Source: Paenarthrobacter sp. GOM3
GTDB taxonomy: Bacteria; Actinomycetota; Actinomycetes; Actinomycetales; Micrococcaceae
DNA: 64,000 nucleotides
Reading direction: 5' to 3'
NCBI RefSeq assembly: GCF_018215265.2
Contig: NZ_CP136562.1
Coordinates: forward strand, 3,410,001-3,474,000
In this document: positions 1 to 9,087 of the stretch, piece by piece
Layout of the letters: each line of letters begins with the position of its first letter
Numbering within the stretch: position 1 is the first letter of the stretch
Position numbers and translations under genes: made by a program
Notes under the pieces: generated by a model
Databases searched by the model: none
What the model saw: only the letters and a program-made list of their open reading frames with translations
Told to the model about the DNA's origin: nothing

Positions 1-768
1 AGCGTCGAAGAAGCCCGCAACGGTGCACGACGGATTGCACAAACATCGGGGGGCGTGCGGCTCAACATTGCCGTTCAAGACGGAATGGGTACTGGCAAGG
101 GTGGCGCATTCACCAGCAGCGAGGCAACCTCCCCGGTTGATGCGTTTGCCGCCAGCATTGTTGGCAACGGGACTTGGGGGCAGAAGTACGTCGCGCCTAA
201 CAGGGACTACTTCCTTGCGGCGGCCGCCGGAATTAACGGCACAGGAGCTGTCCTTTGGGCAAATGTGGAAGGGATGGCACCAGCCACCAAGTTCAATCCT
301 TGCGGCGACAGCTTCCGCGGCCAGACAACCAAGGCAAGAATTGACCGCCAGCTTCAGCAAGTTGCCAACGCCCAAAAGGTTGTCTCCTTCATGTGGGACT
401 CGTACTTCACGTGCAAGGGGTCGGGTACCCCCCTCAGGAGCCAAGTCGAGTCTGGCCTCGCAACACCCATTGTCACGGACGCAACGTTCCGCCCCGACAC
501 CGGGCAGGTCCAGATAGTGGGCTTCAATTTGAAAGGGGGTGCAGTCACTGTCAAATGGACCGCTAGCAAAGGGAGTCCGAACGAAAGGACGGCGAGGGTA
601 AGCAGCATTAATCCGTCTTATGGGCTGGAGAACGGAATGAACCCAAAGCTGGAAATGATCAACGTCAACGTCGGCGCTACTTCCGTGGGCGCCTCCAAAA
701 GCTATTCGGTTACGGTCACTAATGGGTGGGGTGCTGAGGCCACTGAATTCGCGGCGAGAGTGGGCTGA
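1..768 (+). CDS. Secreted or surface protein, C-terminal part (cut by window edge)
   Basis: The frame is open from the first base, so the true start lies upstream and this is a 3' fragment of about 255 codons. The first part (SxxAxxGARRIAQ, then NIAVQDGMGTGKGG and VLWANVEGMAP) reads like the end of a TIM-barrel glycosidase-like domain such as DUF4434. After about residue 155 the sequence becomes beta-rich (TGQVQIVGFNLKGG, SYSVTVTNGWGAEA), which suggests a C-terminal Ig-like module. It precedes an LCP cell-wall ligase gene, so a role in surface polysaccharide handling is plausible. The family assignment is by eye. The C-terminal boundary is secure (TGA at 766-768). Confidence 0.6.
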   Translation, partial: SVEEARNGARRIAQTSGGVRLNIAVQDGMGTGKGGAFTSSEATSPVDAFAASIVGNGTWGQKYVAPNRDYFLAAAAGINGTGAVLWANVEGMAPATKFNPCGDSFRGQTTKARIDRQLQQVANAQKVVSFMWDSYFTCKGSGTPLRSQVESGLATPIVTDATFRPDTGQVQIVGFNLKGGAVTVKWTASKGSPNERTARVSSINPSYGLENGMNPKLEMINVNVGATSVGASKSYSVTVTNGWGAEATEFAARVG

Positions 769-851
769 GAACATCCATCGAACGCCTTCGAGGCTATAAC
801 TGATCCCGCCTTGATAGAATCATCACTGCTGATGCCGACCCCAAGGAACTC

Positions 852-1928
852 ATGACGCTCCCGACAGACACCGAAGCCCCCTCTGCAGACTCCCGTCCCA
901 GACGTCAGAATAAGGGGAAAAAGACTGCTCGGAATGTCCTCCTAGGGTTCGCGGCCGCCGTGCTCGTTGCAGGCCTGGTTGGAGGAGCGTACATCTTCAA
1001 TCTGGCCCAAACATTCAACTCGGGCACGACCAAGATTGAAGCCGCCTTCCCGGAAGAGTCCACGCGCCCGCAGAAACCCCAGGCCGTAAACGGGACGGCA
1101 GCGATGAATATCCTCGTCATGGGAAGCGATACCCGCGGATCCGCCGACTTGAATGTTGACACTCAGACGCCAACTGACCAGCGCGCCGACACGCTTATGC
1201 TCGTTCACATCCCGGCTGACCGCAAGAACGTCTACGCAGTTTCACTCATGCGTGACCTCTGGATAGACATTCCTGGACACGGCGAGTCAAAGATCAACGC
1301 AGCACTAGCCCTTGGCGGTGTGCCTTTGATGGTTCAGACTGTTGAATCCCTGTTCCAGCAGCGAATCGATCACGTCGCAATGGTGGACTTCGAAGGATTC
1401 AAGGGTCTGACCGATGCTGTGGGTGGCGTGGAAGTCGACGTCAAAATCCCGTTCGCGCCGGCATCCGGACCAATGAAGGGCCATTTGTACGAGGCCGGAA
1501 AACAAACACTGAACGGCGACGAAGCACTGGCCTTTGTCCGGGAACGAAAGTCCTTCAGTGATGGTGACTACCAGCGTGTGCGCAACCAGCAGGCATACAT
1601 GAAAGCGATCATCAGCAAGACCATTGCCCGCGAAACGCTCACCAACCCAGTGACAGTGAACAGCATGGTCAGTGCGGTTTCGCCTTTCATTAGCGTCGAC
1701 AAGAGTTTCGATGCCGCTGCCATCGGTGGCCTGGCGTTGGGAATGAAGGACCTCAGAGCGAACGACACCGTAATGTTCACGTTGCCCACCCTGGGCACCG
1801 GGTCGTCCGCGGATGGTCAGTCAATCGTCGTCCCGGACACCACGGCAAACTCCGAGATCGCGGCCGCCCTTTCGAAGGACCAGCTGGGCGCGTACGTCTC
1901 AGCTCATGCCCTCGAAAAGGGAAACTGA
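852..1928 (+). CDS. LytR-CpsA-Psr (LCP) family cell-wall glycopolymer ligase
   Basis: LCP proteins transfer undecaprenyl-linked glycopolymers onto peptidoglycan outside the membrane. The 358-residue protein has a basic cytoplasmic N terminus (about 1-27), one membrane segment (28-50) and a linker. The LCP domain starts at about residue 85 with MNILVMGSDTRG. Family hallmarks are visible: RADTLMLVHIP, the SLMRDLWIDIPG strand, DHVAMVDFEGF, GGVEVDV, and the C-terminal ALAFVRERKSF...DYQRVRNQQ arginine cluster that binds pyrophosphate. The ATG has an AAGGAA site about 7 bases upstream. Its neighbours (possible glycosidase-like protein, DUF6270, secreted propeller protein) suggest the end of a surface-glycan locus. 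Which LCP paralogue it is cannot be told. Confidence 0.93.
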   Translation: MTLPTDTEAPSADSRPRRQNKGKKTARNVLLGFAAAVLVAGLVGGAYIFNLAQTFNSGTTKIEAAFPEESTRPQKPQAVNGTAAMNILVMGSDTRGSADLNVDTQTPTDQRADTLMLVHIPADRKNVYAVSLMRDLWIDIPGHGESKINAALALGGVPLMVQTVESLFQQRIDHVAMVDFEGFKGLTDAVGGVEVDVKIPFAPASGPMKGHLYEAGKQTLNGDEALAFVRERKSFSDGDYQRVRNQQAYMKAIISKTIARETLTNPVTVNSMVSAVSPFISVDKSFDAAAIGGLALGMKDLRANDTVMFTLPTLGTGSSADGQSIVVPDTTANSEIAAALSKDQLGAYVSAHALEKGN

Positions 1929-2072
1929 GCCTTCCTGAATCGGCCAAGGAATGTGTAATGCGCTGGCGCTGCACTTCACCGAGCGGGCGACTACCGCAAA
2001 CCCGGAATTGAGACTCTGGGCTCCCCTCTCACGGGTGCCATCACCCTTCGGAGGCTCGTGTAGGCTGACCCA

Positions 2073-2774
2073 GTGCCTTCAGTCTTCATATACGGGAGCT
2101 GCGTATCCCGGGATCCTTTCGAGCAACCAAGTGACTTCAAGCTCGAGGGTTACTTCGCCAGATCGTCCTTGGGGAGCGCCTTTAGCCAACCGCTCGCCCC
2201 TGATACTCCCCTCCCGGAGATCGACTTACTAAAGAGCCAGTTCCAAAGGCGCATGCTTCACGCTGACATCAACAAGGCCCTCCCGGACCTTCTCGTGTCC
2301 ACCGCTTACGATGTCCTGGTGGTCGACTTCATTGACGAGCGCATGAACACGATCGAGCTCGGGGGGACAACGATAACGGCGTCTGAGGAGCTCAAGGCAA
2401 CCGGATATCCCGTTGATCCCGCTGACATCCATGAACCCTGGAGCGAGACTGGGTTTGCGAGGCGCGTTCAGGGCCTTCGCAGGCTCCTTCAGACCGTTGA
2501 TCCGTTCAAGATCGTTGTCAACCGCGTGTATTGGGCGACCGTGGACACTGACGGAGTTCCGTTCCCTCGTTCGCGTTGGTTCGACCGGAACAACAGGCTG
2601 CTCTATGACCTGTACAAGGAAATGGAGAAGACACCTGGGGTTAGGTTCATCGATTACCCCGGAGGTGCCCCCTTGGCAGCTACGGATCACAAGTGGGGCC
2701 GACAGCCGTATCACTATTCGCAGGCTGCGAATGATCACTTCCTCCGTGAACTTGAACGCCTCACCACTATGTAG
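2073..2774 (+). CDS. DUF6270 domain-containing protein, SGNH-like
   Basis: This 233-residue protein starts at GTG with MPSVFIYGSCVSRDPFE. The GSCVSRD signature at the very N terminus is typical of DUF6270 proteins, which look like SGNH/GDSL-type hydrolase relatives and are common in polysaccharide biosynthesis loci. Near the C terminus, ATDHKWGRQPYHYSQ could supply the Asp-His part of such an active site. There is no signal peptide, so it is probably cytoplasmic. It lies between an LCP ligase and a secreted propeller protein, 144 bp after the LCP gene. Start choice: the GTG gives the motif directly after Met; no clear Shine-Dalgarno was seen, so the start is moderately certain. Function is inferred. 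Confidence 0.72.
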   Translation: MPSVFIYGSCVSRDPFEQPSDFKLEGYFARSSLGSAFSQPLAPDTPLPEIDLLKSQFQRRMLHADINKALPDLLVSTAYDVLVVDFIDERMNTIELGGTTITASEELKATGYPVDPADIHEPWSETGFARRVQGLRRLLQTVDPFKIVVNRVYWATVDTDGVPFPRSRWFDRNNRLLYDLYKEMEKTPGVRFIDYPGGAPLAATDHKWGRQPYHYSQAANDHFLRELERLTTM

Positions 2775-2904
2775 CTCAGGCGAGGAAGCACTCGTCCCGT
2801 TTGAAATGCCATGCATAGTTAGTTCTTAGTCGGGAATCGAGTTCGCGTCCGCTATAGAATCCTCGTACCGACGCGCTTCCGCGACACGACTTCTGGGGGA
2901 TTCT

Positions 2905-4779
2905 ATGGGTGGTTTTTTGGCTGGCTTAACTGTGGCCGAGAGGACGATCGTTCGTGGCCGACGCGGAACAATTGCAATCTCAGTCGCCCTAGGTTTAGCA
3001 CTGGCGGCCCTGTCCATAGGCCCAGTTTTGCCGGCAAATGCCGATAGGGTGACCGATGATTTTCCTATAGGCCACGGCCCGAATAGCATTGCCGTGAACC
3101 CTGCGACGGACACCGTCTATGTCTTGAATCAGGAAGGCATGTATATCCACGGTGGCCCCGCCGGAGGTCGGAATTTTCCGATTTACTACACTTCGGATGT
3201 CAGCGTCAACTCATCAACTAACAAGATTTACGTCAGTTCATATCATGGCTACGTCGCCGTCGTGGATGGCGCTACTTACGGCGAGCCCGAGCGGATTCCC
3301 GTAGCCGGTCGTACTCTTGCGGTCAATGAAACGAACAACAAGATCTATCTTGGCAGTGCCAACGCCCTCACGATTATCGACGGGGTCACCAATGCCACCA
3401 CAAGCCTGCCTATCGCTGGCGGAGTGGAAGACATCGTGGTGAATGAGGTAACAAATAAGGTCTACGTTATGGGTGACGGCACTATCACTGTCATCGACGG
3501 CGACGTTGTCAGCTCTTCAACCAAAATCGGTGCGGGCGGGATCGTAGCCATCGCTGTCAACCCTATAACTAATAAAATCTTCTTCACGACCGCCAGCAAA
3601 TATGGAGCTGGCATCCGGATCATTGACGGCAGAACGGACACCGTATCGAGTTTCATTCCATCAAAATACCCTGTGGGCAAACTTGCGATAAACAAATCAA
3701 CCAATAGGATCTACGTTGAAGTGGAACACGCGTCCACAGACAGATTCGTTCAGGTCATCGATGCGGGAAATCAGCAGCAGGTGGCTGAATTTAGAACCCC
3801 TGCTCGAATCACTGACTTGGTTATTAACGAAGGCAACAATAAGGTTTATGCCCCGACGACCGCGGGGAGAACCACTATCTTCAACGGTGCAAACAACGGC
3901 ACGTCAGTGGTTGCAACTGGAGGCTCGTCTGGGGACGCGGCGGTCAACCCCGTTTCGAACAGGGTCTACGTCGGCGAATCCTCCGGATGGAACTTGGCTG
4001 TTATTGACGGGTCCGTTTCTTCTCCGGTTAAAAATGATTTCACTGGCGATGGTAAGTCCGATGTTTTGGCCAGGGACAGCGCAGGCGTGCTGTGGCTTTA
4101 CCCCGGCAACGGCTCCGGGGGATGGCTGCAACGCCGCCAGGTAGGACAGGGCTGGAATGTCATGACCGCCATGGTTTCTACTGGCGACTTCAATGGCGAT
4201 GGTAAATCCGACGTTTTGGCCCGGGACGGAAGCGGAGCGCTATGGCTTTACCCAGGTAACGGCTCCGGAGGATGGCTGCCCCGCAGTCAGGTGGGGCAGG
4301 GCTGGAACGTCATGACAGCAATAGTCGGAGTCGGTGATCTCAATGGAGACGGAACCGCAGACATTGCAGCCCGTGACAGCAGCGGTACTCTGTGGTTGTA
4401 CAGGGCCGATGGACGGGGTGGATGGCTGCCGCGTCATTGGTACACCTCTGGCTGGAACAACTATTCTCAGATTATCGGCGTAGGCGATTATGACGGTGAT
4501 GGAGCGTCTGATGTGGCCGCCCGTGATGGCTCCGGGGCGCTGTGGTGGCTCTACCCGCAAGCGGGCGCTGGTACGCTACCCAAGCAAATAATCGGTCAGG
4601 GCTGGAATGCAATGAACTCCCTGGCTTGGCCGGGCGACTTCAACGGTGACGGATGGCCCGACATCCTTGCCCGAAACTCAGCAGGCGAGCTTTGGATGTA
4701 TTCGGGGCACGGGGGATTCTCCTGGCCTACGGCTACCAGGGTGGGCGCGGGTTGGAACGTCATGACGGCAATTCTCTGA
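2905..4779 (+). CDS. Secreted YVTN beta-propeller protein with C-terminal FG-GAP/VCBS repeats
   Basis: A 624-residue exported protein. A basic n-region (RGRRGT), hydrophobic core and VLPANA cleavage region give a signal peptide ending near residue 47. About residues 50-370 contain repeated NPATDTVYVLN / NETNNKIYLGS / NPVSNRVYVGE blocks, the YVTN/YncE beta-propeller pattern of roughly seven blades. From about residue 375, four or five FG-GAP repeats follow, with calcium-binding cores of the type DFNGDGKSDVLARD and LWLYPGNGSGGW. FG-GAP domains are usually involved in extracellular ligand or carbohydrate contact. A GGGGG run sits 7 bases before the ATG. No anchor is seen at the C terminus. The ligand is unknown. 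Confidence 0.88.
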   Translation: MGGFLAGLTVAERTIVRGRRGTIAISVALGLALAALSIGPVLPANADRVTDDFPIGHGPNSIAVNPATDTVYVLNQEGMYIHGGPAGGRNFPIYYTSDVSVNSSTNKIYVSSYHGYVAVVDGATYGEPERIPVAGRTLAVNETNNKIYLGSANALTIIDGVTNATTSLPIAGGVEDIVVNEVTNKVYVMGDGTITVIDGDVVSSSTKIGAGGIVAIAVNPITNKIFFTTASKYGAGIRIIDGRTDTVSSFIPSKYPVGKLAINKSTNRIYVEVEHASTDRFVQVIDAGNQQQVAEFRTPARITDLVINEGNNKVYAPTTAGRTTIFNGANNGTSVVATGGSSGDAAVNPVSNRVYVGESSGWNLAVIDGSVSSPVKNDFTGDGKSDVLARDSAGVLWLYPGNGSGGWLQRRQVGQGWNVMTAMVSTGDFNGDGKSDVLARDGSGALWLYPGNGSGGWLPRSQVGQGWNVMTAIVGVGDLNGDGTADIAARDSSGTLWLYRADGRGGWLPRHWYTSGWNNYSQIIGVGDYDGDGASDVAARDGSGALWWLYPQAGAGTLPKQIIGQGWNAMNSLAWPGDFNGDGWPDILARNSAGELWMYSGHGGFSWPTATRVGAGWNVMTAIL

Positions 4780-4810
4780 GCCATTCGCCCTTCGGAGACA
4801 GCAATCCGGC

Positions 4811-4834
4811 TGGCCCTTGAACCATCAAGGGCTA
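4811..4834. terminator. Bidirectional terminator hairpin between convergent genes
   Basis: GCCCTTGA, ACCA loop, TCAAGGGC form a perfect 8-bp stem. It sits between the stop of the FG-GAP protein (+) and the stop of the alpha/beta hydrolase (-), and its 3' arm touches the hydrolase stop codon. No long T-run is present on either side. Confidence 0.6.
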
Positions 4835-5650
4835 GTCGCTCTGCACAGAACCAAGAAACCCCCGCACATCCTCAGCCACCCTCTCGGGACATTCCCACAA
4901 CACCAGATGCCCGGTTTCCTCGTAGATCCTCAGCAGGGACCCCGGGATCCGCGCGGCAAGGGTCTCCTGATGATGCCGCGGAACCAGGTGATCGTGGGCA
5001 CCCCACAGAATGAGTGTGCGCGCTGAAATATGGCCGGTTTCCGTGGGTGGGACGGCCTCGCAGAACCCGCGCAACGTCGACTTCCACACGGCTGCCGGCA
5101 TGGCCATGCCGTCCTGGACGCGGTCCTCAATGTAAGCGGCCGGGACGGTGTGCAGCAGCCGGTACCAGGACAGCGATTCCCGAACCCAGGTTTCCGGCAC
5201 AGGATCAACAAGGGCCTCCACCTCGTCAGCGAAGGCGGGCTTGCTGTGAAGGCTGAGCGGCGCTCCAACCAACACCAACGACGAGACCCTCTCCGGGTAC
5301 ATCACGGCCAATTGTTGGGCAACGTATCCCCCGCTGGAAGAACCCAGAACGTGCGCCCGGCCGACGCCCAACGCGTCGAGGACCGCCACAGCATCACGCG
5401 CCACCTGGGCCAGCGAGTAACCGCCCAAAGGCTTGTCGGCGCCGCCCTGCCCCCGCAAGTCGGGGCCTACCAGTACAAAATCCGGGAGCGAGGCAATCAG
5501 CCGCTCAAAACTGCGCCAGGATTCGCACCAGGCGTGCAATAAAAGCAACGGTGCGCCGCCGTCGTCGTGCGTTTCCTCAGTGCGACCCTGAACGAAACAC
5601 GGCACGCTGATCCCCGTGCTCAAAGCAAGTGTCCTGACCTGGGACTTCAT
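4832..5650 (-). CDS. Alpha/beta-fold hydrolase
   Basis: A 272-residue cytoplasmic alpha/beta hydrolase. The oxyanion strand is LLLLHAWCESWRSFE, the nucleophile elbow is GSSSGG at about residue 125, the acid is in WGAHDHLVP near 222, and the catalytic His is in EETGHLVLWE near 246. That spacing matches epoxide-hydrolase and lactonase-type members. ATG start at 5650, divergent from the secreted nuclease gene with 136 bp between. Substrate cannot be predicted; no catabolic operon partner is adjacent. It ends convergently with the FG-GAP gene. Confidence 0.88.
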   Translation of the reverse strand: MKSQVRTLALSTGISVPCFVQGRTEETHDDGGAPLLLLHAWCESWRSFERLIASLPDFVLVGPDLRGQGGADKPLGGYSLAQVARDAVAVLDALGVGRAHVLGSSSGGYVAQQLAVMYPERVSSLVLVGAPLSLHSKPAFADEVEALVDPVPETWVRESLSWYRLLHTVPAAYIEDRVQDGMAMPAAVWKSTLRGFCEAVPPTETGHISARTLILWGAHDHLVPRHHQETLAARIPGSLLRIYEETGHLVLWECPERVAEDVRGFLGSVQSD

Positions 5651-5786
5651 GGGCCCAGCGTACGCCGGCCGTCAGGGGGACACACGCAGCGTCACACACT
5701 GCGAGGTTCCTGATCAGCTGGCCCGCACCGGTACGATCCGATGTATGCGCTGCTCAGAGCGCACTAATCGAATATGGGGAACCCAG

Positions 5787-7307
5787 ATGCCCAAGGCACT
5801 CTCGTGGTTGGCGATCCTATCGCTGACCGCGTCGGCGGCTGTCTTTTTGCCGCAACCCGCGACCGCCTCAGACACGGCAAGCGTCGCAACTCTTTTCTCT
5901 TCATTGACCGTCACCCAGGAAACGAACACCGGGTACAACCGCGACCTTTTCCAGCATTGGGTGGACGCTGACAACGACGGCTGCGACACCCGCTCAGAGG
6001 TGCTCCAGCAGGAGTCGCTGACGCCGGTAACGTTCAATCCCGGTAACTGCACTGTTGCCACTGGCCAATGGAACTCCTGGTACGACGGAGCGACGTGGAC
6101 CAACGCGTCCGACGTCGATATTGACCACTTGGTGCCGCTCGCCGAAGCGTGGGGTTCCGGCGCAAGCGCCTGGACAGCCGCACAGCGACGTGACTATGCC
6201 AACGACCTCACCCTTGACGTCGGCCTCGAAGCCGTGACCGACAACGTGAACCAGTCCAAGAGCGACCGCGACCCTGCAGAATGGATGCCACCGCTGGCCG
6301 GAACCGCCTGCCGGTACGTCACGGATTGGGTGCTGGTGAAGTACCGCTGGCAACTGACCATGGACGCGGCCGAATCAGCGGCTGTTTCGAACGCCCTTGA
6401 GGGCTCGTGCGGAACCACGCAGGTCACCGTCCCGGCGATCGCCATTGAGACCGCCCCCACGCAACCGATCACGTTCAGTGACGTCAATTCCTCCACACAG
6501 TTCAACGTGGAGATCTCCTGGCTTGCGACACAGGGCATCTCAACCGGCTGGGTTGAAGCCAACAGCACCCGGACCTACCGGCCGCTGAACGCCGTGAACC
6601 GTGACGCCATGGCCGCTTTCCTCTACCGCCTGGCCAAGAAGCCCGCCTTCACTCCCCCGGCGACGTCGCCGTTCAGCGACATCACGCCGTCGAGCCAGTT
6701 CTACAAGGAAATCACCTGGCTGGCCGCCAGCGGCATCTCGACAGGTTGGACCGAAGCCAACGGCACCAAGACCTTCCGTCCGCTCAGCCCGGTCAACCGT
6801 GACGCCATGGCCGCATTCCTCTACCGCTACGGAGGCAACCCAGCCTTCACGGCACCGGGCACGTCGCCATTCCAGGACGTCCCCGTCAGCAGCCAGTTCT
6901 ACAAGCAGATCACGTGGCTGGCAGCCCAGGGCATCTCCACTGGTTGGGATATCGGCTACGGCTGCCGCGCCTACAACCCAGTTCAGCCGGTGGCGCGCGA
7001 CGCAATGGCCGCGTTCATGTACCGGTTCGTCAACGGCGGCACCGGCGGCATCACAGGAAGCACCTGCTCTCCACCCCCGCCGCCCGTAGTGACGCCGCCC
7101 GCACCGAAGCCGCCGGTCACGCCCCCGCCGCCGGTCACGCCGCAGCCACCGGCGAACCCGGGCGACAGCGTGAACTGCACCAGCTTCAGCACTTGGCGCC
7201 AGGCCCAGGACTGGTTCGACAAGTACTACCCCTGGTACGGCGACGTTGCAGGTCTTGATCGCGATAAGGACCGGATCGCCTGCGAGACACTGCCCGGCCA
7301 CCCATAA
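5787..7307 (+). CDS. Secreted HNH nuclease-like protein with SLH-like repeats and Excalibur domain
   Basis: The ATG at 5787 has GGGGA 8 bases upstream and opens a Sec signal peptide (MPKALSWLAILSLTASAA, cut after PATA). Residues about 30-205 form a DUF1524/GmrSD-type HNH domain: DADNDGCDTRSEV, then DVDIDHLVPLAEAWGSGA with the DH pair, then LDVGLEAVTDNVNQSKSDR and PAEWMPP. Three tandem SLH-like repeats follow (FSDV..S..F..EI.WLA..GISTGW, then NRDAMAAFLYR). A Pro-rich linker leads to a C-terminal Excalibur calcium-binding motif (DLDRDKDRIACE type). The architecture suggests a wall-associated extracellular nuclease. An upstream in-frame extension to 5616 lacks a ribosome site and would bury the signal peptide. 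Confidence 0.88.
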   Translation: MPKALSWLAILSLTASAAVFLPQPATASDTASVATLFSSLTVTQETNTGYNRDLFQHWVDADNDGCDTRSEVLQQESLTPVTFNPGNCTVATGQWNSWYDGATWTNASDVDIDHLVPLAEAWGSGASAWTAAQRRDYANDLTLDVGLEAVTDNVNQSKSDRDPAEWMPPLAGTACRYVTDWVLVKYRWQLTMDAAESAAVSNALEGSCGTTQVTVPAIAIETAPTQPITFSDVNSSTQFNVEISWLATQGISTGWVEANSTRTYRPLNAVNRDAMAAFLYRLAKKPAFTPPATSPFSDITPSSQFYKEITWLAASGISTGWTEANGTKTFRPLSPVNRDAMAAFLYRYGGNPAFTAPGTSPFQDVPVSSQFYKQITWLAAQGISTGWDIGYGCRAYNPVQPVARDAMAAFMYRFVNGGTGGITGSTCSPPPPPVVTPPAPKPPVTPPPPVTPQPPANPGDSVNCTSFSTWRQAQDWFDKYYPWYGDVAGLDRDKDRIACETLPGHP

Positions 7308-7320
7308 ATAAACGCACGAC

Positions 7321-7352
7321 GGCGGGCCGTGGCTTGAGTGCCAGGGCCCGCC
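7321..7352 (+). terminator. GC-rich terminator hairpin after the secreted nuclease gene
   Basis: Nested stem: GGCGGGCC and GGCCCGCC flank an inner TGGC-TTGAGT-GCCA hairpin, 14 bp after the nuclease stop codon. No T-run follows, so it may be a weak or factor-assisted terminator. Confidence 0.5.
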
Positions 7353-7388
7353 GGTTGCGGCTCGACAACAGGAACAAGGAGACGGACG

Positions 7389-7967
7389 ATGACTGACATT
7401 CCATGGAGCCGCGGCGAGTGGACCAACCAGCCGGCCGCCGTCGTCCAGCAGGAAGGTGACCTGCTGGTGACCGCAGCCGAGAGCAGCGACGCCTGGCGCA
7501 TCACCTCCTACGGGTTTATCCACGACACCGAACACGCCCTTCTGGCACCTTTCCCGCAGGACAGTGCCATGGAGGTCGAATTCACCGCCGCCTTGTCCCA
7601 ACAATTCGACCAGGCGGGCATCTTCGTGCGCGTCAGCCCGGAGCACTGGATCAAGGCCGGCGTTGAATTCGCCGACGGCGCCGCCCAGTTGGGCGCGGTT
7701 GTCACCGACCGCTTCTCGGACTGGTCTTTGGCACCTGTTCCTGACTGGAATGGCGGCCATGTCCGCATACGCATCAGCCGCGTGGGCGACGCCCTCACCA
7801 TCCGAGCCGCGGCAAACGGCGGGGAACTCCAGCTGGTGCGGGTGGTGCCGCTGGACCCTGAGCTGAGCGCCCTCGCCGGGCCGTTCACCTGCTCGCCGAC
7901 GCGGGCCGGGCTGACTGTCCCGTTCCACGCATGGCGGACCACTCCTCCGGACAGCCAACTTCACTGA
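7389..7967 (+). CDS. DUF1349 domain-containing protein
   Basis: A 192-residue protein starting MTDIPWSRGEWTNQP, with AAGGAG about 8 bases before the ATG. The pattern (WSRGEWTNQP near the start, AWRITSYGFIHDTEHALLA, QAGIFVRVSPEHWIKAGVEF, SDWSLAPVPDW, VRIRISRVGDALTIRA) is typical of DUF1349, a concanavalin-like beta-sandwich family related to regulation of K(+) conductance protein. No signal peptide, hence cytoplasmic. No operon partner is evident. The biochemical role of the family is poorly known. Confidence 0.85.
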   Translation: MTDIPWSRGEWTNQPAAVVQQEGDLLVTAAESSDAWRITSYGFIHDTEHALLAPFPQDSAMEVEFTAALSQQFDQAGIFVRVSPEHWIKAGVEFADGAAQLGAVVTDRFSDWSLAPVPDWNGGHVRIRISRVGDALTIRAAANGGELQLVRVVPLDPELSALAGPFTCSPTRAGLTVPFHAWRTTPPDSQLH

Positions 7968-8076
7968 GCCGGAACTTGCGGGCGTGACCGTTCGTGAGAT
8001 TATGGAGTCTTCTGCAGCCCGATGATCGAGGCTGCAACTGAGCTGGCTCCGTAACAGTCCTATGGGGGGCATCACG

Positions 8077-8589
8077 GTGGAAGATACTGCAAGTTTTTGG
8101 CGTACTGACCCTGCGACGTTCCGCGACGTGGTGATCAATCGCGACGCCCTGAACGCTGCCCTGGCAGGCGAGTGTCCACCGGTGGAACGCATCCGATACC
8201 TGGCGTTGCTCGGACGGGACGCTGAGGCATTGGACGAGGGCTTCAAGCTGCTTCCCGATTCACCCGACCGCCGGGAACTGCTCCTGATCCTTGCCCAAGT
8301 GAAGCAGCGCCAGTACCGCTGGCATGACGCCGCCGTGCTGCATGAAAAGGCCCTCCGGACAGTCCGAACACCGGAAGAGGAAGCCTACGTCCGCCACCAC
8401 ATCGGCCGGCGGCTCTTTGACGAAGCCCGCTTCCGCGCCGCTGCCGACGAATTTCAGTGGGCCGCCGACCTGTATCGCGTCGCCGGCCAGCCCGAACCTG
8501 CTGAAGAAAACCGCCAGGCGATGCGCCACGCCCTGCACGTGCACAGCGCCGAGCGCACCACAGGGCACCCTGAATTCGAGCTCTCTTGA
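8077..8589 (+). CDS. TPR-like hypothetical protein
   Basis: About 170 residues, entirely alpha-helical in appearance. Repeated short helices such as RRELLLILAQVKQRQYRWHDAA and the alternating block at DEARFRAAADEFQWAADLYR look like two or three degenerate tetratricopeptide repeats. No signal peptide or membrane segment. A GGGGGG run lies 7 bases before the GTG at 8077, so I prefer that start; an ATG at 8062 would add five residues. It has its own intergenic spacers on both sides. No specific function is recognised; TPR folds usually bind proteins or peptides. Confidence 0.7.
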   Translation: MEDTASFWRTDPATFRDVVINRDALNAALAGECPPVERIRYLALLGRDAEALDEGFKLLPDSPDRRELLLILAQVKQRQYRWHDAAVLHEKALRTVRTPEEEAYVRHHIGRRLFDEARFRAAADEFQWAADLYRVAGQPEPAEENRQAMRHALHVHSAERTTGHPEFELS

Positions 8590-8630
8590 CCTCATAGCTC
8601 CATACCTCCGGCCCGCGAGATATAGTCTTA

Positions 8631-8653
8631 GTAAGTAAGCTGACTATTCTTAC
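8631..8653. promoter_or_regulatory. Possible operator upstream of the marR gene
   Basis: GTAAG and CTTAC arms, 13 bases apart, lie 18 bp before the MarR-family start codon in an AT-rich patch (TATAGTCTTAGTAAG). MarR proteins usually bind dyads over their own promoters, so autoregulation is likely, but the arms are short and could be chance. Confidence 0.35.
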
Positions 8654-8670
8654 GAGGCTGGGGGGCCCGA

Positions 8671-9087
8671 ATGCCTGACATGGACTATTGGCCAACAAGC
8701 CGGTTGCTGTCCACCGCAGCACGGCTCGTGGAACTTGGGTGGAACGAGCGGCTCCGCCCTCTGGGACTGACGTACCCAACAGTGCTAACCCTCGACGCCG
8801 TGGCGCATGCCGGCCCCATCTCGCCAGGCAAGCTAGCCGAGAACATCCGTGTGCAAGCCCAGACCATGGGCCCGCTTCTGACCAGGCTCGAATCCCGGGG
8901 CTTCATCCGCCGCGAGGTGAACCGTTTTGACCGGCGCAGCCAACTCATATCCATCACAGAGTTGGGCCTGGAGTTGCTGAACCAATCCCATGGTCAAGAG
9001 AACACGGTACTCGAAGGAATCGAGCTGGACTCCGAAAGCCTCCGGGCGGAACTCATGGCTATCGTTCGGGACACCAAAGTCAACTAA
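8671..9087 (+). CDS. MarR family transcriptional regulator
   Basis: 138 residues with a winged helix-turn-helix: LTYPTVLTLDAVAHAG, the recognition part LAENIRVQAQTMGPLLTRLES, then the wing RGFIRREVNRFDRRSQLISITE with the family Asp/Arg pair (NRFDRRS). Flanking helices for dimerisation are present at both ends. The ATG follows a GGGGGG ribosome site. A possible dyad overlaps the region before the start. The downstream small gene might be a target, but no obvious efflux or detoxification gene is adjacent, so the ligand is unknown. Confidence 0.88.
   Translation: MPDMDYWPTSRLLSTAARLVELGWNERLRPLGLTYPTVLTLDAVAHAGPISPGKLAENIRVQAQTMGPLLTRLESRGFIRREVNRFDRRSQLISITELGLELLNQSHGQENTVLEGIELDSESLRAELMAIVRDTKVN

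Noticed and set aside
5616..5786. N-terminal extension of the secreted nuclease
   Set aside because: It overlaps the divergent hydrolase start, lacks a ribosome site and would put the signal peptide inside the protein.
6540..8246. 568-codon open frame on the minus strand
   Set aside because: It lies opposite the secreted nuclease, DUF1349 and TPR-like genes, and its product has no domain features.
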